A DNA stretch of 64,000 bases from Prosthecomicrobium sp. N25. GTDB taxonomy: Bacteria; Pseudomonadota; Alphaproteobacteria; Rhizobiales; Ancalomicrobiaceae. Of this stretch, positions 9,017 through 31,131 are shown in pieces. How positions within the stretch are numbered: the first letter of the stretch is position 1; every line of letters begins with the position of its first letter. The translations under genes were made by a program, and so were the position numbers. Where the stretch lies: NCBI RefSeq assembly GCF_037203705.1, contig NZ_JBBCAT010000004.1, positions 186,001 through 250,000 of the forward strand, in the 5' to 3' direction. Below the pieces are notes generated by a model, which did not search any database, was not told the DNA's origin, and saw only the letters and a list, made by a program, of their open reading frames with translations.

Positions 9017-9367
9017 ATGTCCATCACCCGAATCGGCGCCGGCAAGCGCATGAGCAAGGCCGTTATCCACGGCGGTAAGGTCTACTGCGCGGGCTACACG
9101 GCCGACCAGACGGCCGGCAAGTCGGTGAAGGAACAGACGGCCGAGATCCTGGCGCAGATCGATTCCGTGCTGGCCGAGGCCGGGACGGACAAGACCCGGA
9201 TCCTCAAGGCCAACATCTGGCTCACCGATATCGCCACCTTCGCGGAGATGAACGAGGTGTGGGACGCCTGGGTCGTCGCCGGGCAGACGCCGGCGCGCGC
9301 GACGGTCGAATCGAAGCTCGCGGCCCCTGGCCTCGACGTGGAGATCATGGTCGAGGCGGCGCTCTGA
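9017..9367 (+). CDS. Rid-family (YjgF/RidA-like) protein
   Basis: A 116-residue protein of the chorismate-mutase-like trimeric Rid fold. Family members hydrolyse reactive enamine/imine intermediates made by PLP enzymes. Seen here: [10 protein letters not shown] early, [18 protein letters not shown] in the middle, and the C-terminal [19 protein letters not shown], which carries the conserved Arg that binds the substrate carboxylate. I chose the ATG at 9017, after GGAGCGAAG and 60 bases past tRNA-Gly; an upstream ATG in frame would include the tRNA. Substrate preference (RidA versus the Rid4-7 groups) cannot be told by eye. It lies between tRNA-Gly and tuf1 with no pathway context. Confidence 0.8.
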   Translation: MSITRIGAGKRMSKAVIHGGKVYCAGYTADQTAGKSVKEQTAEILAQIDSVLAEAGTDKTRILKANIWLTDIATFAEMNEVWDAWVVAGQTPARATVESKLAAPGLDVEIMVEAAL

Positions 9368-9373
9368 ACGCGC

Positions 9374-9402
9374 TTGCGCGGCCTCCTGAATTCCCATAAA
9401 TA
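9374..9402 (+). promoter_or_regulatory. candidate promoter of tuf1
   Basis: TTGCGC (9374-9379), 17 bases, TAAATA (9397-9402). A GCCGCCG/CGGCGGC hairpin follows at once (about 9403-9423), in the leader. Inferred by eye. Confidence 0.4.
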
Positions 9403-9472
9403 GCCGCCGCATCGTCGGCGGCGCGGCTTCGTCTTCGCAAGCCACACCCCTGTAGCGACCGGGAACCTTTCC

Positions 9473-10663
<1,191 letters not shown>

Positions 10664-10710
10664 TCACGGCTAAGGGGTGGCGTGCCGCCCCACAGCGTCC
10701 GATCGAATCC

Positions 10711-10741
10711 TCCGGCGGCGTCTTTCCCGGAAGCCGCCGGA
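10711..10741 (+). terminator. hairpin after tuf1 (no T-run)
   Basis: TCCGGCGGC (10711-10719) pairs with GCCGCCGGA (10733-10741) around a 13-base loop. No T-run follows, so termination would need Rho or be partial. It lies between tuf1 and tRNA-Trp. Confidence 0.4.
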
Positions 10742-10789
10742 GTGCTAAAGCCGAAGGCGTCGCGCCACGGCGAAGTCGACTGAGCCCAA

Positions 10790-10865
10790 AGGGGTATAGC
10801 TCAGTTGGTAGAGCATCGGTCTCCAAAACCGAGGGTCGGGGGTTCGAGTCCCTCTGCCCCTGCCA
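10790..10865 (+). tRNA. tRNA-Trp (anticodon CCA)
   Basis: Acceptor AGGGGTA/TGCCCCT with G discriminator and encoded CCA, D-arm GCTC/GAGC, anticodon loop CTCCAAA, T-loop TTCGAGT. It precedes secE-nusG, a common linkage in Alphaproteobacteria, and may be co-transcribed with them. Confidence 0.95.
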
Positions 10866-10991
10866 GTCGATTTCCCGATGTGTTCCGAATCCCTCTTGTG
10901 GTCGGACGCGCGAGGCATTAGGTAGACGGTTCCTTATTGCCGGGCGTGTGGAGGCGAGCCCCTCTGCGCGCCCGCCTGTCGTGAGCGGCGG

Positions 10992-11192
10992 ATGGCGACG
11001 AAGACCAATCCCTTCATGTTTCTGCAGCAGGTCCGCGACGAGGTCGCCAAGGTATCTTGGCCGACCCGCAACGAGACCGCCATCACGACCGTCATGGTCT
11101 TCGTGATGGCGACCATCGCGGCCATCTTCTTCCTTCTCGCGGACCAGGTCATGGGATGGGGCATCGGCCTCATCCTCGGCTTCGCCCGCTGA
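10992..11192 (+). CDS. secE: preprotein translocase subunit SecE
   Basis: A 66-residue minimal SecE, the clamp subunit of the SecYEG channel. The amphipathic conserved stretch [19 protein letters not shown] (residues 10-28) is diagnostic. It is followed by one membrane helix (about 33-58). It has one membrane span, as in most bacteria, rather than the three of E. coli. It lies 127 bases after tRNA-Trp and 23 bases before nusG. SecY is encoded in the spc operon at 39,697. Confidence 0.95.
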   Translation: MATKTNPFMFLQQVRDEVAKVSWPTRNETAITTVMVFVMATIAAIFFLLADQVMGWGIGLILGFAR

Positions 11193-11215
11193 CCGGCGAC
11201 GGATCCAAAAAAGAC

Positions 11216-11746
11216 ATGGCCAAGCGCTGGTACATCGTGCACGCCTATTCGAACTTCGAGAACAAGGTCGCGGAGTCCATCCGCGAGCGCGCGGGCCAGC
11301 AGGGCCTGACGCACCTGTTCGAGCAGATCCTCGTGCCGACCGAGAAGGTGGTCGAGGTGCGCCGGGGCCGGAAGGTGGATGCGGAGCGGAAGTTCTTCCC
11401 GGGCTATGTCCTCGTCAAGATGGACCTGACCGACCAGGCCTTCCACCTCATCAAGAACACCCCCAAGGTGACCGGGTTCCTGGGCTCCGACAACAAGCCG
11501 ATGCCGATCACGGAAGCCGAGGCCATGCGCATCCTGCAGCAGGTGCAGGAGGGCGTGGAGCGTCCGAAGCCGTCGATCACCTTCGAGATCGGCGAGCAGG
11601 TGCGCGTGTCGGATGGGCCCTTCGCGTCCTTCAACGGGACCGTCGAGGAGGTCGACGAGGAGCGGGCCCGACTCAAGGTGGCGGTCTCGATCTTCGGCCG
11701 CGCGACGCCGGTCGACCTGGAATACGGACAGGTCGAGAAGGTCTGA
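11216..11746 (+). CDS. nusG: transcription elongation/antitermination factor NusG
   Basis: A 176-residue NusG that binds the RNA polymerase clamp and couples it to Rho or to ribosomal protein S10. The NGN domain starts [18 protein letters not shown]. The KOW domain is near residues 120-176 ([19 protein letters not shown]). The ATG at 11,216 is the family start; an open frame upstream would overlap secE. It is the second gene of the secE-nusG pair. Confidence 0.97.
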   Translation: MAKRWYIVHAYSNFENKVAESIRERAGQQGLTHLFEQILVPTEKVVEVRRGRKVDAERKFFPGYVLVKMDLTDQAFHLIKNTPKVTGFLGSDNKPMPITEAEAMRILQQVQEGVERPKPSITFEIGEQVRVSDGPFASFNGTVEEVDEERARLKVAVSIFGRATPVDLEYGQVEKV

Positions 11747-12191
11747 GGGCTCCGGCCCCGCGGCGCCGCACGGGCCGTGCCATGACGAATTCGGGACGAG
11801 GCCGGGCCGTCGCCCTCGCGAGAGGGGACGATCGGGCGCCGCCCCGGGAGCGGGCTGAAAGGTTCGCTCCGCCGGAGCGGTCCGAAAGGCTCGTTCCGCA
11901 GAGACCCGCGGAAGCTGGCCCGCGGTTCTCACCCGATCCGGGGTCCGGTTCGTCCGGGCCGCGGGCCGGTCCGGAACGGAACGGCGCCACGGGCGCCCGA
12001 CCGGATCCGGGCAGCAGGCGCTTCGCCGCCCTTCCTCGGGAGGGCGGCCAGGACGCCGACCCGCGGGGCTCTCGGGCTCCCGGGAGGCGGGGGGTACGAC
12101 CGATCGTCGCCGGATCGGGAGGCCTGACCGCCGCTCCGACGCCGCCGCCCGACGAGGGACCGGCGGCGACCCCACAGTGGAGAGAGGGACT
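11747..12191 (+). other. 445-base non-coding leader before rplK
   Basis: No gene with homology is seen. It contains an imperfect 15-base direct repeat (GAAAGG-led units at 11,857 and 11,884) and a hairpin GCCGCCCT/AGGGCGGC (12,025-12,032 with 12,041-12,048). No clear -35/-10 pair was found. Because L1 is known to regulate its own L11-L1 message, part of this may be a control leader; that is inference. Confidence 0.4.
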
Positions 12192-12638
12192 ATGGCGAAG
12201 AAGGTCCAGGGCTACATCAAGCTCCAGGTGCCGGCGGGTGCTGCGAACCCGTCGCCGCCGATCGGCCCCGCGCTCGGCCAGCGCGGCCTGAACATCATGA
12301 TGTTCTGCAAGGAATTCAACGCGAAGACGCAGGAGATCGAGAAGGGCACGCCGTGCCCGGTGCAGATCACCTACTTCACCGACAAGAGCTTCACCTTCGA
12401 GATCAAGACTCCGCCGACCGCGTTCTTCATCAAGCGCGCGGCGAAGCTCGACACGAAGAAGAAGCCGGGCACCGGGTCGAAGACCCCGGGCCGCTCCTTC
12501 GTCGGCCAGATCACCAAGGCCCAGGTCAAGGAGATCGCCGAGAAGAAGATGAAGGACATGAACGCGACCGACGTCGAGGCGGCCATGCGCATGGTCGAAG
12601 GCTCGGCGCAGGCCATGGGCGTCCGAGTGGTGGAGTGA
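12192..12638 (+). CDS. rplK: 50S ribosomal protein L11
   Basis: A 148-residue protein of the GTPase-associated centre that binds 23S rRNA beside L10-L12 and modulates EF-G and RelA. It starts [16 protein letters not shown], with the proline-rich [18 protein letters not shown] block that binds thiostrepton-type drugs. The lysine-rich C-terminal RNA-binding domain ends [10 protein letters not shown]. The ATG at 12,192 follows GAGAGGGAC; an in-frame ATG 15 bases upstream is less likely. It is 4 bases before rplA. Confidence 0.98.
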   Translation: MAKKVQGYIKLQVPAGAANPSPPIGPALGQRGLNIMMFCKEFNAKTQEIEKGTPCPVQITYFTDKSFTFEIKTPPTAFFIKRAAKLDTKKKPGTGSKTPGRSFVGQITKAQVKEIAEKKMKDMNATDVEAAMRMVEGSAQAMGVRVVE

Positions 12639-12642
12639 GACG

Positions 12643-13344
12643 ATGAGCAAGCTTCCGAAGCGTACCGCCAAGGCCCGCGAGGGCATTTCGCGCACCAAGC
12701 TCTATCGGCTCGAAGACGCCGTGAAGCTCGTCAAGGAGCGCGCCTCTGCGAAGTTCGACGAGACCGTCGAGATCGCCATGAACCTCGGCGTCGACCCGCG
12801 CCACGCCGACCAGATGGTCCGCGGCGTCTGCAACCTGCCGAACGGCACGGGCCGGTCGGTCCGGGTTGCGGTCTTCGCCCGCGGCGCCAAGGCCGACGAG
12901 GCCCGCGCGGCCGGTGCCGACGTGGTCGGCGCGGAGGACCTGGTGGAGCGGATCAACGGCGGGACGATCGATTTCGACCGCTGCATCGCCACCCCGGACC
13001 TGATGCCGCTCGTCGGCCGCCTCGGCAAGGTGCTCGGCCCGCGCGGCCTGATGCCGAACCCGAAGGTCGGCACGGTGACGATGGACGTCACCAAGGCGGT
13101 CGGCGACGCCAAGGGCGGCGCGGTCGAGTTCCGCGCCGAGAAGGCGGGCATCGTCCATGCGGGCGTCGGCAAGGCCTCCTTCACGGAGGGCGCGCTGCTC
13201 GAGAACATCCGCGCCTTCGCGGAGGCGGTGAACAGGGCCAAGCCGACCGGCGCCAAGGGGACCTACCTGCAGCGCGTGTCGATCTCCTCGACCATGGGCC
13301 CGGGCGTCAAGATCGACCCCGGCAGCCTGTCGGCGCAGGCCTGA
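12643..13344 (+). CDS. rplA: 50S ribosomal protein L1
   Basis: A 233-residue L1-stalk protein that helps release deacylated tRNA from the E site. In many bacteria it also represses the L11-L1 mRNA. Characteristic blocks are [30 protein letters not shown] (near 128) and [15 protein letters not shown] at the end. It is the second gene of the rplK-rplA pair, followed by a long non-coding stretch. Confidence 0.98.
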   Translation: MSKLPKRTAKAREGISRTKLYRLEDAVKLVKERASAKFDETVEIAMNLGVDPRHADQMVRGVCNLPNGTGRSVRVAVFARGAKADEARAAGADVVGAEDLVERINGGTIDFDRCIATPDLMPLVGRLGKVLGPRGLMPNPKVGTVTMDVTKAVGDAKGGAVEFRAEKAGIVHAGVGKASFTEGALLENIRAFAEAVNRAKPTGAKGTYLQRVSISSTMGPGVKIDPGSLSAQA

Positions 13345-13791
13345 CGAAGACATCCGACCGGGGCGCGCGGCATGCGCATCCAGGCCGGCCGGAACGGCGG
13401 GGGCATCGCCCGCGCGGGGTCCGGCAAGCGTTTCCGGCGAGCCCTCGGGTTCGTCGGGAGAGTGGGGCCCGCCCGGGGACCGGAGGCGCAAGCCGCCGGG
13501 TCTCGCGTGGGCTCGACCTGTCCGAGACTGCAGGTGCCGGGCGACCGGCCTAAGTCCACTTCGATCGGGTGCGATCCGACGGAGCCTGCATGAGACGGGG
13601 AAGAGCGGATTCCCGGAGGCGCGCGCGCTTCCGGCATATCGGTTCGGACCGTTGGTCCTCGGGTCCCGCGAAGGCGACCCGGGGGGACAGGAAGTAAGCG
13701 GAGGTTCCGCGCCGGCCTCGAGCCGGGGAGGGGCGTCCACCTTGCAACCCGTCCCCGGGGACCTCTCGGGGGCATACGTAACGAGGCAGTC
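13345..13791 (+). other. 447-base leader before rplJ
   Basis: No credible gene. The GC-rich stretch from about 13,590 to 13,790 has several short complementary arms (for example CCCCGGGG near 13,754 and GGAGG/CCTCC elements). It is a likely place for an L10-type autoregulatory leader, which in other bacteria binds the L10-L12 complex. I could not fold it or match it to a covariance model. No convincing promoter was seen. Confidence 0.4.
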
Positions 13792-14310
13792 GTGGATAGA
13801 GCGGCAAAGCGCGAACTCGTCTCGACCCTTAACGTCCAGTTCAAGGCAACTGGGTCGTTGGTCGTGGCGAGCTATCAGGGACTGACGGTGGCCGAGATGA
13901 ACGCCCTGCGCGGGCGCATGCGGGCCGCCGGAGGAACCGTGAAGGTCGCGAAGAACCGCCTCGCCAAGCTGGCTCTTCAAGGCACAGAACTCGAGCCGGT
14001 CGCCGGACTCTTCAAGGGTCCGACGGTCATCGTGTCCGCGACCGATCCGGTCGCGGCCCCGAAGGTGGCGACCGAGTTCGCCAAGGCCAACGACAAGTTC
14101 GTCATCCTCGGTGGCGGCATGGGCAAGACGGCGCTGAACCCCGACGGGGTCAAGGCGCTGGCTTCGCTGCCGTCTCTGGACGAACTGAGGGCGAAGCTCG
14201 CGGGCATGATCAACCAGCCCGCCGCCAAGCTCGCGTCGGTCATCGCCGCGCCGGGCGGGGCACTCGCCCGCGTCATCAAGGCGAACGCCGAGAAGGACCA
14301 GGCCGCGTGA
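13792..14310 (+). CDS. rplJ: 50S ribosomal protein L10 (GTG start)
   Basis: A 172-residue stalk-base protein that anchors L7/L12 dimers. It starts [15 protein letters not shown], a common alphaproteobacterial form, after ACGAGG. Conserved blocks are [24 protein letters not shown] and the C-terminal helix that holds L12. It is 84 bases upstream of rplL. Synthesis is probably autoregulated through the long leader. Confidence 0.97.
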   Translation: MDRAAKRELVSTLNVQFKATGSLVVASYQGLTVAEMNALRGRMRAAGGTVKVAKNRLAKLALQGTELEPVAGLFKGPTVIVSATDPVAAPKVATEFAKANDKFVILGGGMGKTALNPDGVKALASLPSLDELRAKLAGMINQPAAKLASVIAAPGGALARVIKANAEKDQAA

Positions 14311-14394
14311 GGCCAATCGAAGCGCGAGCCGGACGGAGCGTCCGGCCCGACCCGAAATCGCAAGTTCGAACCGATAGACCGAAGGAACACTACA

Positions 14395-14775
<381 letters not shown>

Positions 14776-14823
14776 TCCCGCTACCCGGGGGATCTCGTAT
14801 CCCTCGGGCGGCCTGACCATCGT

Positions 14824-14880
14824 GCCGGGGTCGGCTCTGCCGATCCCGGCCGTTCTGCCGAAAGGGGCCGGCTTCGGCCC
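14824..14880 (+). promoter_or_regulatory. tandem hairpins between rplL and rpoB
   Basis: Arms 14,824-14,835 and 14,839-14,850 form a 12-pair stem (one G-T) with loop TCT. A second hairpin, GGGCCG/CGGCCC (14,865-14,880), follows, and a third, CCGGAC/GTCCGG, lies at 14,913-14,934. None has a T-run. The site matches where other bacteria have an attenuator and RNase III processing site that lowers rpoB expression relative to rplL. Confidence 0.55.
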
Positions 14881-15045
14881 TGACCGGCAAGAGAATTCGG
14901 AATCAATCGGATCCGGACATTTCTTCAAGTCCGGTGGTAATTGTCGGGTTTCCCCGGCGACCATCCCGAGAACCGCTCCGCCGCCCGCGGCGGGCTGCTG
15001 CCCAGGTTCTCCGGATTGCCGTCGGTACCCGCGCGAGGAGCGACA

Positions 15046-19179
<4,134 letters not shown>

Positions 19180-19203
19180 TCGTCCGCGGGTTCAGATCCT
19201 CGG

Positions 19204-19227
19204 CCGCGGCGGTTCGTCCCGCCGCGG
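19204..19227 (+). repeat. hairpin in rpoB-rpoC gap
   Basis: CCGCGGCGG (19,204-19,212) pairs perfectly with CCGCCGCGG (19,219-19,227), loop TTCGTC. No T-run. It may stabilise the 3' end or mark a processing site in the 163-base gap. Confidence 0.5.
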
Positions 19228-19273
19228 TCGCGCCGCGGTTCCGCCCGATGGCGCGCGTATGGGTACTGGCTGA

Positions 19274-23545
<4,272 letters not shown>

Positions 23546-23572
23546 GGCAGCCTGCCGCATCGGTATCGAAGA

Positions 23573-23599
23573 GGCCGCGGAGCGATCCGCGGCCTTTTT
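23573..23599 (+). terminator. intrinsic terminator after rpoC
   Basis: GGCCGCGGA pairs with TCCGCGGCC (loop GCGA) and is followed by TTTTT. It ends rpoBC transcription. Almost the same hairpin core recurs at 25,156-25,179. Confidence 0.9.
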
Positions 23600-23719
23600 C
23601 ATGACCGGGACTCGTCGTGTCCCGCCCCGGGCCTCTCCCGCGGGTACCCCCAAGGTTGATGTTGCAAGCCGGAGGAGCCTAGTTAAAAATGACATGGAAT
23701 AGGCGATTGGGCCTGGTCC

Positions 23720-24865
23720 ATGCAAGACGACGTCCTGGCAGAACTGCTGGAAGCCGTGTCGGCCGCGGGGCTGGACCCTCGGCGCTGGGCCGAGGTGCCG
23801 GACATCCTGTGCCGCGGATTCCCGGGGGTGAAGGTCGGGCTGCTCGGCGACGACCGCATCGGCCGGCCCTGCGTCGGGGGGCACGTGGCGGGCTACGAAC
23901 CCTGGGCCCTGCCGGCCTACATGGACCATTACTCCGCCATCAACCCCTGGAAGCCGTTCTGGGCGGGCGCTCCGGTGCTCACGGCCTTCGCCTCTGAGGA
24001 ACACGCCCCGGCCCACCTGATCGCGGAGACCGAGTTCTACCGCGACTGGCTCGAGCCGGTGGGGGAGGCCGAGTGCGCGGTGGGGGTGAAGTTCATCGAC
24101 GAACCGGACGCCGTCGCGCTTCTGACAGTCCATTACGGCTATCGGCAGGTGGACGTCCACCAGGCGAGGCTCGCCCGCATGCTCGGCCTGGTGGCGCCGG
24201 TGTTCCGCTCGTCCATCTGCACGAACCGGGCGGTCGGGGACGAGCGGCTGCGCCAGGCCTCGATGGAGGCCGTGCTCGATTGCCTCGACGCGCCGGCCGT
24301 CGCCGTGGACGGCCGGGGCAAGATCCGGGGGACGAACCGCAAGGCGGTGGCGCTGTTCGAGGAGGCGCGATTCCTGCGCGAGCGGCCGTCCGGCCATCTT
24401 TCTCTCGCCGACCCGGTCGCCGCCCGCCGTCTGGCCGATGCCGTCGCGCTGGCGACGGCCGGTCTCGGCGGCGTCGTCCCGCGGGACGCGGACCTCCTCC
24501 TCCCGCCGGGGGCGGATACCCGGGGCGCGCGGATATCGGTGGCACCGGTGGTACTGCCGGAGGCCGACCGCCCGGGCGCCTGGCTCTACCCGCCGCCGCG
24601 CTTGGCGCTCGTCCTGATCCGGGAGCGGAGCGCGCCCGCCAGCCTGGATCCGCGCTCGATCGAGGGGCTCTCCGGCCTGACGAAGGCGGAAGCGCGGGTC
24701 GCGGCCGAGATCGCCGCCGGGCGGACCGTCGCAGAGGCGGGGCGGACCCTTGGGATCTCGCGCGAGACCGTCCGCACCCATCTCAAGCGGATTTTCGAAA
24801 AGACGGGCTGTCGGCGGCAGGCCGAACTGGTGGCCTTCCTGGCGCGCATCCTGGGCCGGACTTGA
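23720..24865 (+). CDS. LuxR-family helix-turn-helix regulator
   Basis: A 381-residue transcriptional regulator. The C-terminal LuxR/GerE DNA-binding domain is clear (about 315-376): LTKAEARVAAEIAAGRTVAE, then LGISRETVRTHLKRIFEKTG. The N-terminal 300 residues match no domain I can name; a PAS/GAF-like sensor is possible, and there are no membrane segments. It stands alone between the rpoC terminator and the str-operon leader. A phospho-acceptor receiver domain is not visible, so it is probably not a two-component response regulator. Its target genes are unknown. Confidence 0.75.
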   Translation: MQDDVLAELLEAVSAAGLDPRRWAEVPDILCRGFPGVKVGLLGDDRIGRPCVGGHVAGYEPWALPAYMDHYSAINPWKPFWAGAPVLTAFASEEHAPAHLIAETEFYRDWLEPVGEAECAVGVKFIDEPDAVALLTVHYGYRQVDVHQARLARMLGLVAPVFRSSICTNRAVGDERLRQASMEAVLDCLDAPAVAVDGRGKIRGTNRKAVALFEEARFLRERPSGHLSLADPVAARRLADAVALATAGLGGVVPRDADLLLPPGADTRGARISVAPVVLPEADRPGAWLYPPPRLALVLIRERSAPASLDPRSIEGLSGLTKAEARVAAEIAAGRTVAEAGRTLGISRETVRTHLKRIFEKTGCRRQAELVAFLARILGRT

Positions 24866-25155
24866 CGCAACGCTTACCGCAAACGGGGGACGCGCCGGGG
24901 CGGGCGGCCCGCTAATCTGCCGGACGTCGCGCGACGGTGCGGGGCTCCCACCTGCAGCAGCAGGACCCCGGGCCGGCGAGCGGCAGGCCCGCTTCTCCGA
25001 CGGGCCTCGACGATCCGCGTCGTTTCGATAGGGATACCGCCGGTCGCCACCGGCCGGCGGTGGGGTGAACGAGGTGGGCCATCAGACGCCTCGTTCCGGA
25101 AGGCCGGATGCATGGCGGCGTTCATTTTCGGCAATTGCCCGAATTTGCGGGCCGG

Positions 25156-25179
25156 GGGCCGCGGGGCGATCCGCGGCCC
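25156..25179 (+). repeat. hairpin resembling the rpoC terminator stem
   Basis: GGGCCGCGG pairs with CCGCGGCCC around GGCGAT. It shares the core GGCCGCGG-N-GCGATCCGCGGCC with the rpoC terminator but lacks a T-run. Confidence 0.5.
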
Positions 25180-25315
25180 TCGCGATTCGCGGGGTGGGGC
25201 GCAAGGTTCCGCTTCCCTGTGCGTGCCGCGCTTTGCGTTTGTTGCTCGGCACGAGCGGGCTCGACCTATCCGGGCTGCGTCGGCGATCCCCGCCACGAAA
25301 TCTCGCGCAGAACGC

Positions 25316-25344
25316 TTGACGCCGGGGGCTGACCCTCATATGTT
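25316..25344 (+). promoter_or_regulatory. candidate promoter of the str operon
   Basis: TTGACG (25,316-25,321), 17 bases, TATGTT (25,339-25,344): good match and spacing. A start near 25,351 would give a leader of about 300 bases before rpsL. Confidence 0.65.
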
Positions 25345-25452
25345 CCGCGCACTTTCGCGGCAGGCCCGTCGGCTGCCCGTGATCGAGCGCGCCCAAAGCG
25401 CTCGACCAATGGCGCCGAGACGCTCTCGCGGAACCGTGACACTTGGAAAGCC

Positions 25453-25502
25453 GAGGATCATGACCCGAACGGCCGATGCCGTTCCGGTCCTCTGACTTTT
25501 CG
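25453..25502 (+). promoter_or_regulatory. attenuator-like hairpin in rpsL leader
   Basis: GAGGA... and CCGAACGGC pair with GCCGTTCCGG...TCCTC around CGAT, followed a few bases later by TTTT. It could act as a leaky terminator; purely visual. Confidence 0.3.
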
Positions 25503-25649
25503 CGCCGACCACGGACGATGAGTCCGCGGTCCGGTGCTGAACGCGTTGTCGGATACCCGACGACACCGAGGCACCAGGGCGGTCGCGGGGGCTCTGAACG
25601 TGACGAGAGATCGGCGCCCGCGAGGGCGAAGACGAGGTAGAAAAGACGC

Positions 25650-26021
25650 ATGCCGACGATCAACCAGCTGATCCGCAAGCCGCGCCAGGCTCCGGTGTAC
25701 CGCGAGAAGGCCCGCCACCTCGAGGCCTGCCCGCAGAAGCGCGGCGTCTGCACGCGCGTCTACACGACCACGCCGAAAAAGCCGAACTCGGCTCTGCGCA
25801 AGGTCGCCAAGGTTCGGCTCACGAACGGCTTCGAGGTCATCGGCTACATCCCCGGTGAGGGCCATAACCTCCAGGAGCACTCGGTAGTCATGATCCGCGG
25901 CGGCCGCGTCAAGGACCTGCCCGGCGTGCGCTACCACATCCTGCGCGGCGTGCTCGACACGCAGGGCGTCAAGGACCGCAAGCAGCGCCGCTCCAAGTAC
26001 GGCGCCAAGCGTCCGAAGTGA
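25650..26021 (+). CDS. rpsL: 30S ribosomal protein S12
   Basis: 123 residues, decoding-centre protein. The streptomycin-relevant lysines are wild type in [17 protein letters not shown] and in the [18 protein letters not shown] block. First gene of the str operon, after a long leader. A GC-rich hairpin lies between it and rpsG. Confidence 0.99.
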   Translation: MPTINQLIRKPRQAPVYREKARHLEACPQKRGVCTRVYTTTPKKPNSALRKVAKVRLTNGFEVIGYIPGEGHNLQEHSVVMIRGGRVKDLPGVRYHILRGVLDTQGVKDRKQRRSKYGAKRPK

Positions 26022-26029
26022 CAACCCAG

Positions 26030-26077
26030 GGGGCGGGGGTCGCCGCCGGGCCCGAAGGGGCCGCCGACCCGCGCCCC
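26030..26077 (+). promoter_or_regulatory. hairpin between rpsL and rpsG
   Basis: GGGGCGGGGGTCG (26,030-26,042) pairs with CGACCCGCGCCCC (26,065-26,077) with one mismatch. A pyrimidine-rich tail follows (TTCTGCTTTTCC). Possibly a processing or partial termination site. Confidence 0.45.
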
Positions 26078-26092
26078 TTCTGCTTTTCCTGA

Positions 26093-26587
<495 letters not shown>

Positions 26588-26620
26588 TCCTTTAAGACGC
26601 TGCTCCGACGAGGTTTCGAC

Positions 26621-28693
<2,073 letters not shown>

Positions 28694-28736
28694 TCCCGAC
28701 CGATCGGCAGACACGAGAGATCACGGAGACGATCCG

Positions 28737-29927
<1,191 letters not shown>

Positions 29928-29949
29928 TCACTGGTTTCGGGAACCCAGT

Positions 29950-29975
29950 CGCGCCGCCCGCCCGCGGGCGGCGCG
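29950..29975 (+). promoter_or_regulatory. hairpin between tuf2 and rpsJ
   Basis: CGCGCCGCCC pairs with GGGCGGCGCG around GCCCGC; no T-run. Probably an mRNA processing or stability element at the str/S10 junction. Confidence 0.5.
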
Positions 29976-30005
29976 TCATCTCCTGAAACGCCGAGGGTAC
30001 AGACT

Positions 30006-30314
30006 ATGAACGGTCAGAACATCCGCATCCGCCTCAAGGCGTTCGACCATAGGGTGCTCGATGCCTCGACGCGCGAGATCGTCTCCACGGCCAAGCGCAC
30101 GGGTGCGCATGTCCGGGGTCCGGTGCCGCTGCCGACGCGGATCGAGAAGTTCACGGTGAACCGGTCGCCGCACATCGACAAGAAGAGCCGCGAGCAGTTC
30201 GAGATCCGGACGCACAAGCGGCTCCTCGACATCATCGACCCGACCCCGCAGACGGTCGATGCGCTGATGAAGCTCGACCTCGCCGCCGGCGTGGACGTCG
30301 AGATCAAGCTCTGA
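30006..30314 (+). CDS. rpsJ: 30S ribosomal protein S10 (NusE)
   Basis: 102 residues. 30S head protein that also pairs with NusB in antitermination and with NusG in coupling. Starts [18 protein letters not shown] and contains [19 protein letters not shown]. First gene of the S10 operon, 78 bases after tuf2. Confidence 0.99.
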   Translation: MNGQNIRIRLKAFDHRVLDASTREIVSTAKRTGAHVRGPVPLPTRIEKFTVNRSPHIDKKSREQFEIRTHKRLLDIIDPTPQTVDALMKLDLAAGVDVEIKL

Positions 30315-30414
30315 GCCTCATGCTCCCCCGGTTTCGGCCGATCGGGAGCCTCTGAAGACATACATCCGGGTTCATCTCGATTGGATGACGCCCGATAACG
30401 ATAGAGAGAACGCC

Positions 30415-31131
30415 ATGCGTTCAGGTGTGATCGCACAGAAGCTGGGGATGACCCGCATCTACACCGAGTCGGGTGAGCAGGTGCCGGTGACGGTCCTCAA
30501 GCTCGACGGGTGCCAGGTGGTGGCCCACCGGACCGAGGAGAAGAACGGCTACACCGCGCTGCAGCTCGGGGCCGGCCTCGCCAAGGTCAAGAACACGACG
30601 CAGCCCATGCGCGGTCACTTCGCGAAGGCCTCCGTCGAGCCGAAGCGCAAGCTGGTCGAGTTCCGCGTGGACGCGGACAAGATGATCGAGGTGGGCGCCG
30701 AGCTGACGGCCGACCACTTCGTCGTCGGACAGTATGTCGACGTGACCGGTACGTCGATCGGCAAGGGCTTCGCCGGCGTCATGAAGCGCTGGAACTTCGG
30801 CGGCCTGCGGGCCACCCACGGCGTCTCGGTCTCGCACCGCTCGCCCGGTTCGACCGGCAACCGCCAGGACCCGGGCCGTACCTTCCCGGGGAAGAAGATG
30901 GCCGGCCATCTCGGCAACGAGCGGGTCACCACCCAGAACCTGAAGGTCGTCAAGACCGACGTCGAGCGCGGCCTGATCATGGTCGAGGGCTCGGTGCCGG
31001 GATCGAAGGGCGGCTGGATTCTCGTCCGCGACGCGGTGAAGCGCGCCGCGCCAGCGGGCCTGCCTCTGCCGGGTTCGTTCCGCAAGTCCAGCGCGGCGGC
31101 CGCCGCCACCGCCGAGAAGGGGGCCGAGTGA
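30415..31131 (+). CDS. rplC: 50S ribosomal protein L3
   Basis: 238 residues. Early-assembly 23S rRNA binder near the peptidyl-transferase centre. Blocks: [29 protein letters not shown] and [14 protein letters not shown], the segment whose Gln is often methylated. Start 30,415 after AGAGAGAACGCC. It carries an Ala/Ser-rich C-terminal extension. Stop overlaps the rplD start by one base (TGATG). Confidence 0.98.
   Translation: MRSGVIAQKLGMTRIYTESGEQVPVTVLKLDGCQVVAHRTEEKNGYTALQLGAGLAKVKNTTQPMRGHFAKASVEPKRKLVEFRVDADKMIEVGAELTADHFVVGQYVDVTGTSIGKGFAGVMKRWNFGGLRATHGVSVSHRSPGSTGNRQDPGRTFPGKKMAGHLGNERVTTQNLKVVKTDVERGLIMVEGSVPGSKGGWILVRDAVKRAAPAGLPLPGSFRKSSAAAAATAEKGAE

Larger units (their letters stand above)
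24866..25649 (+). other. 784-base non-coding region and str-operon leader
   Basis: No credible gene. The first half holds only GC-rich sequence and a strong hairpin (25,156-25,179). The second half holds the putative str promoter (25,316-25,344) and a leader of about 300 bases with an attenuator-like hairpin (25,453-25,502). Open frames here lack family resemblance. Confidence 0.5.

Noticed and set aside
10711-10741. Reading the tuf1 hairpin as a strong intrinsic terminator
   Set aside because: The stem is good but no T-run follows, so it is listed only as a low-confidence element.
11782-12291. Plus-strand frame of 169 codons in the rplK leader
   Set aside because: Pro/Arg/Gly-rich, no ribosome site, and runs into rplK in another frame.
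25082-25753. Minus-strand frame of 223 codons before rpsL
   Set aside because: It overlaps the str promoter, leader and the first codons of rpsL, and resembles no family.
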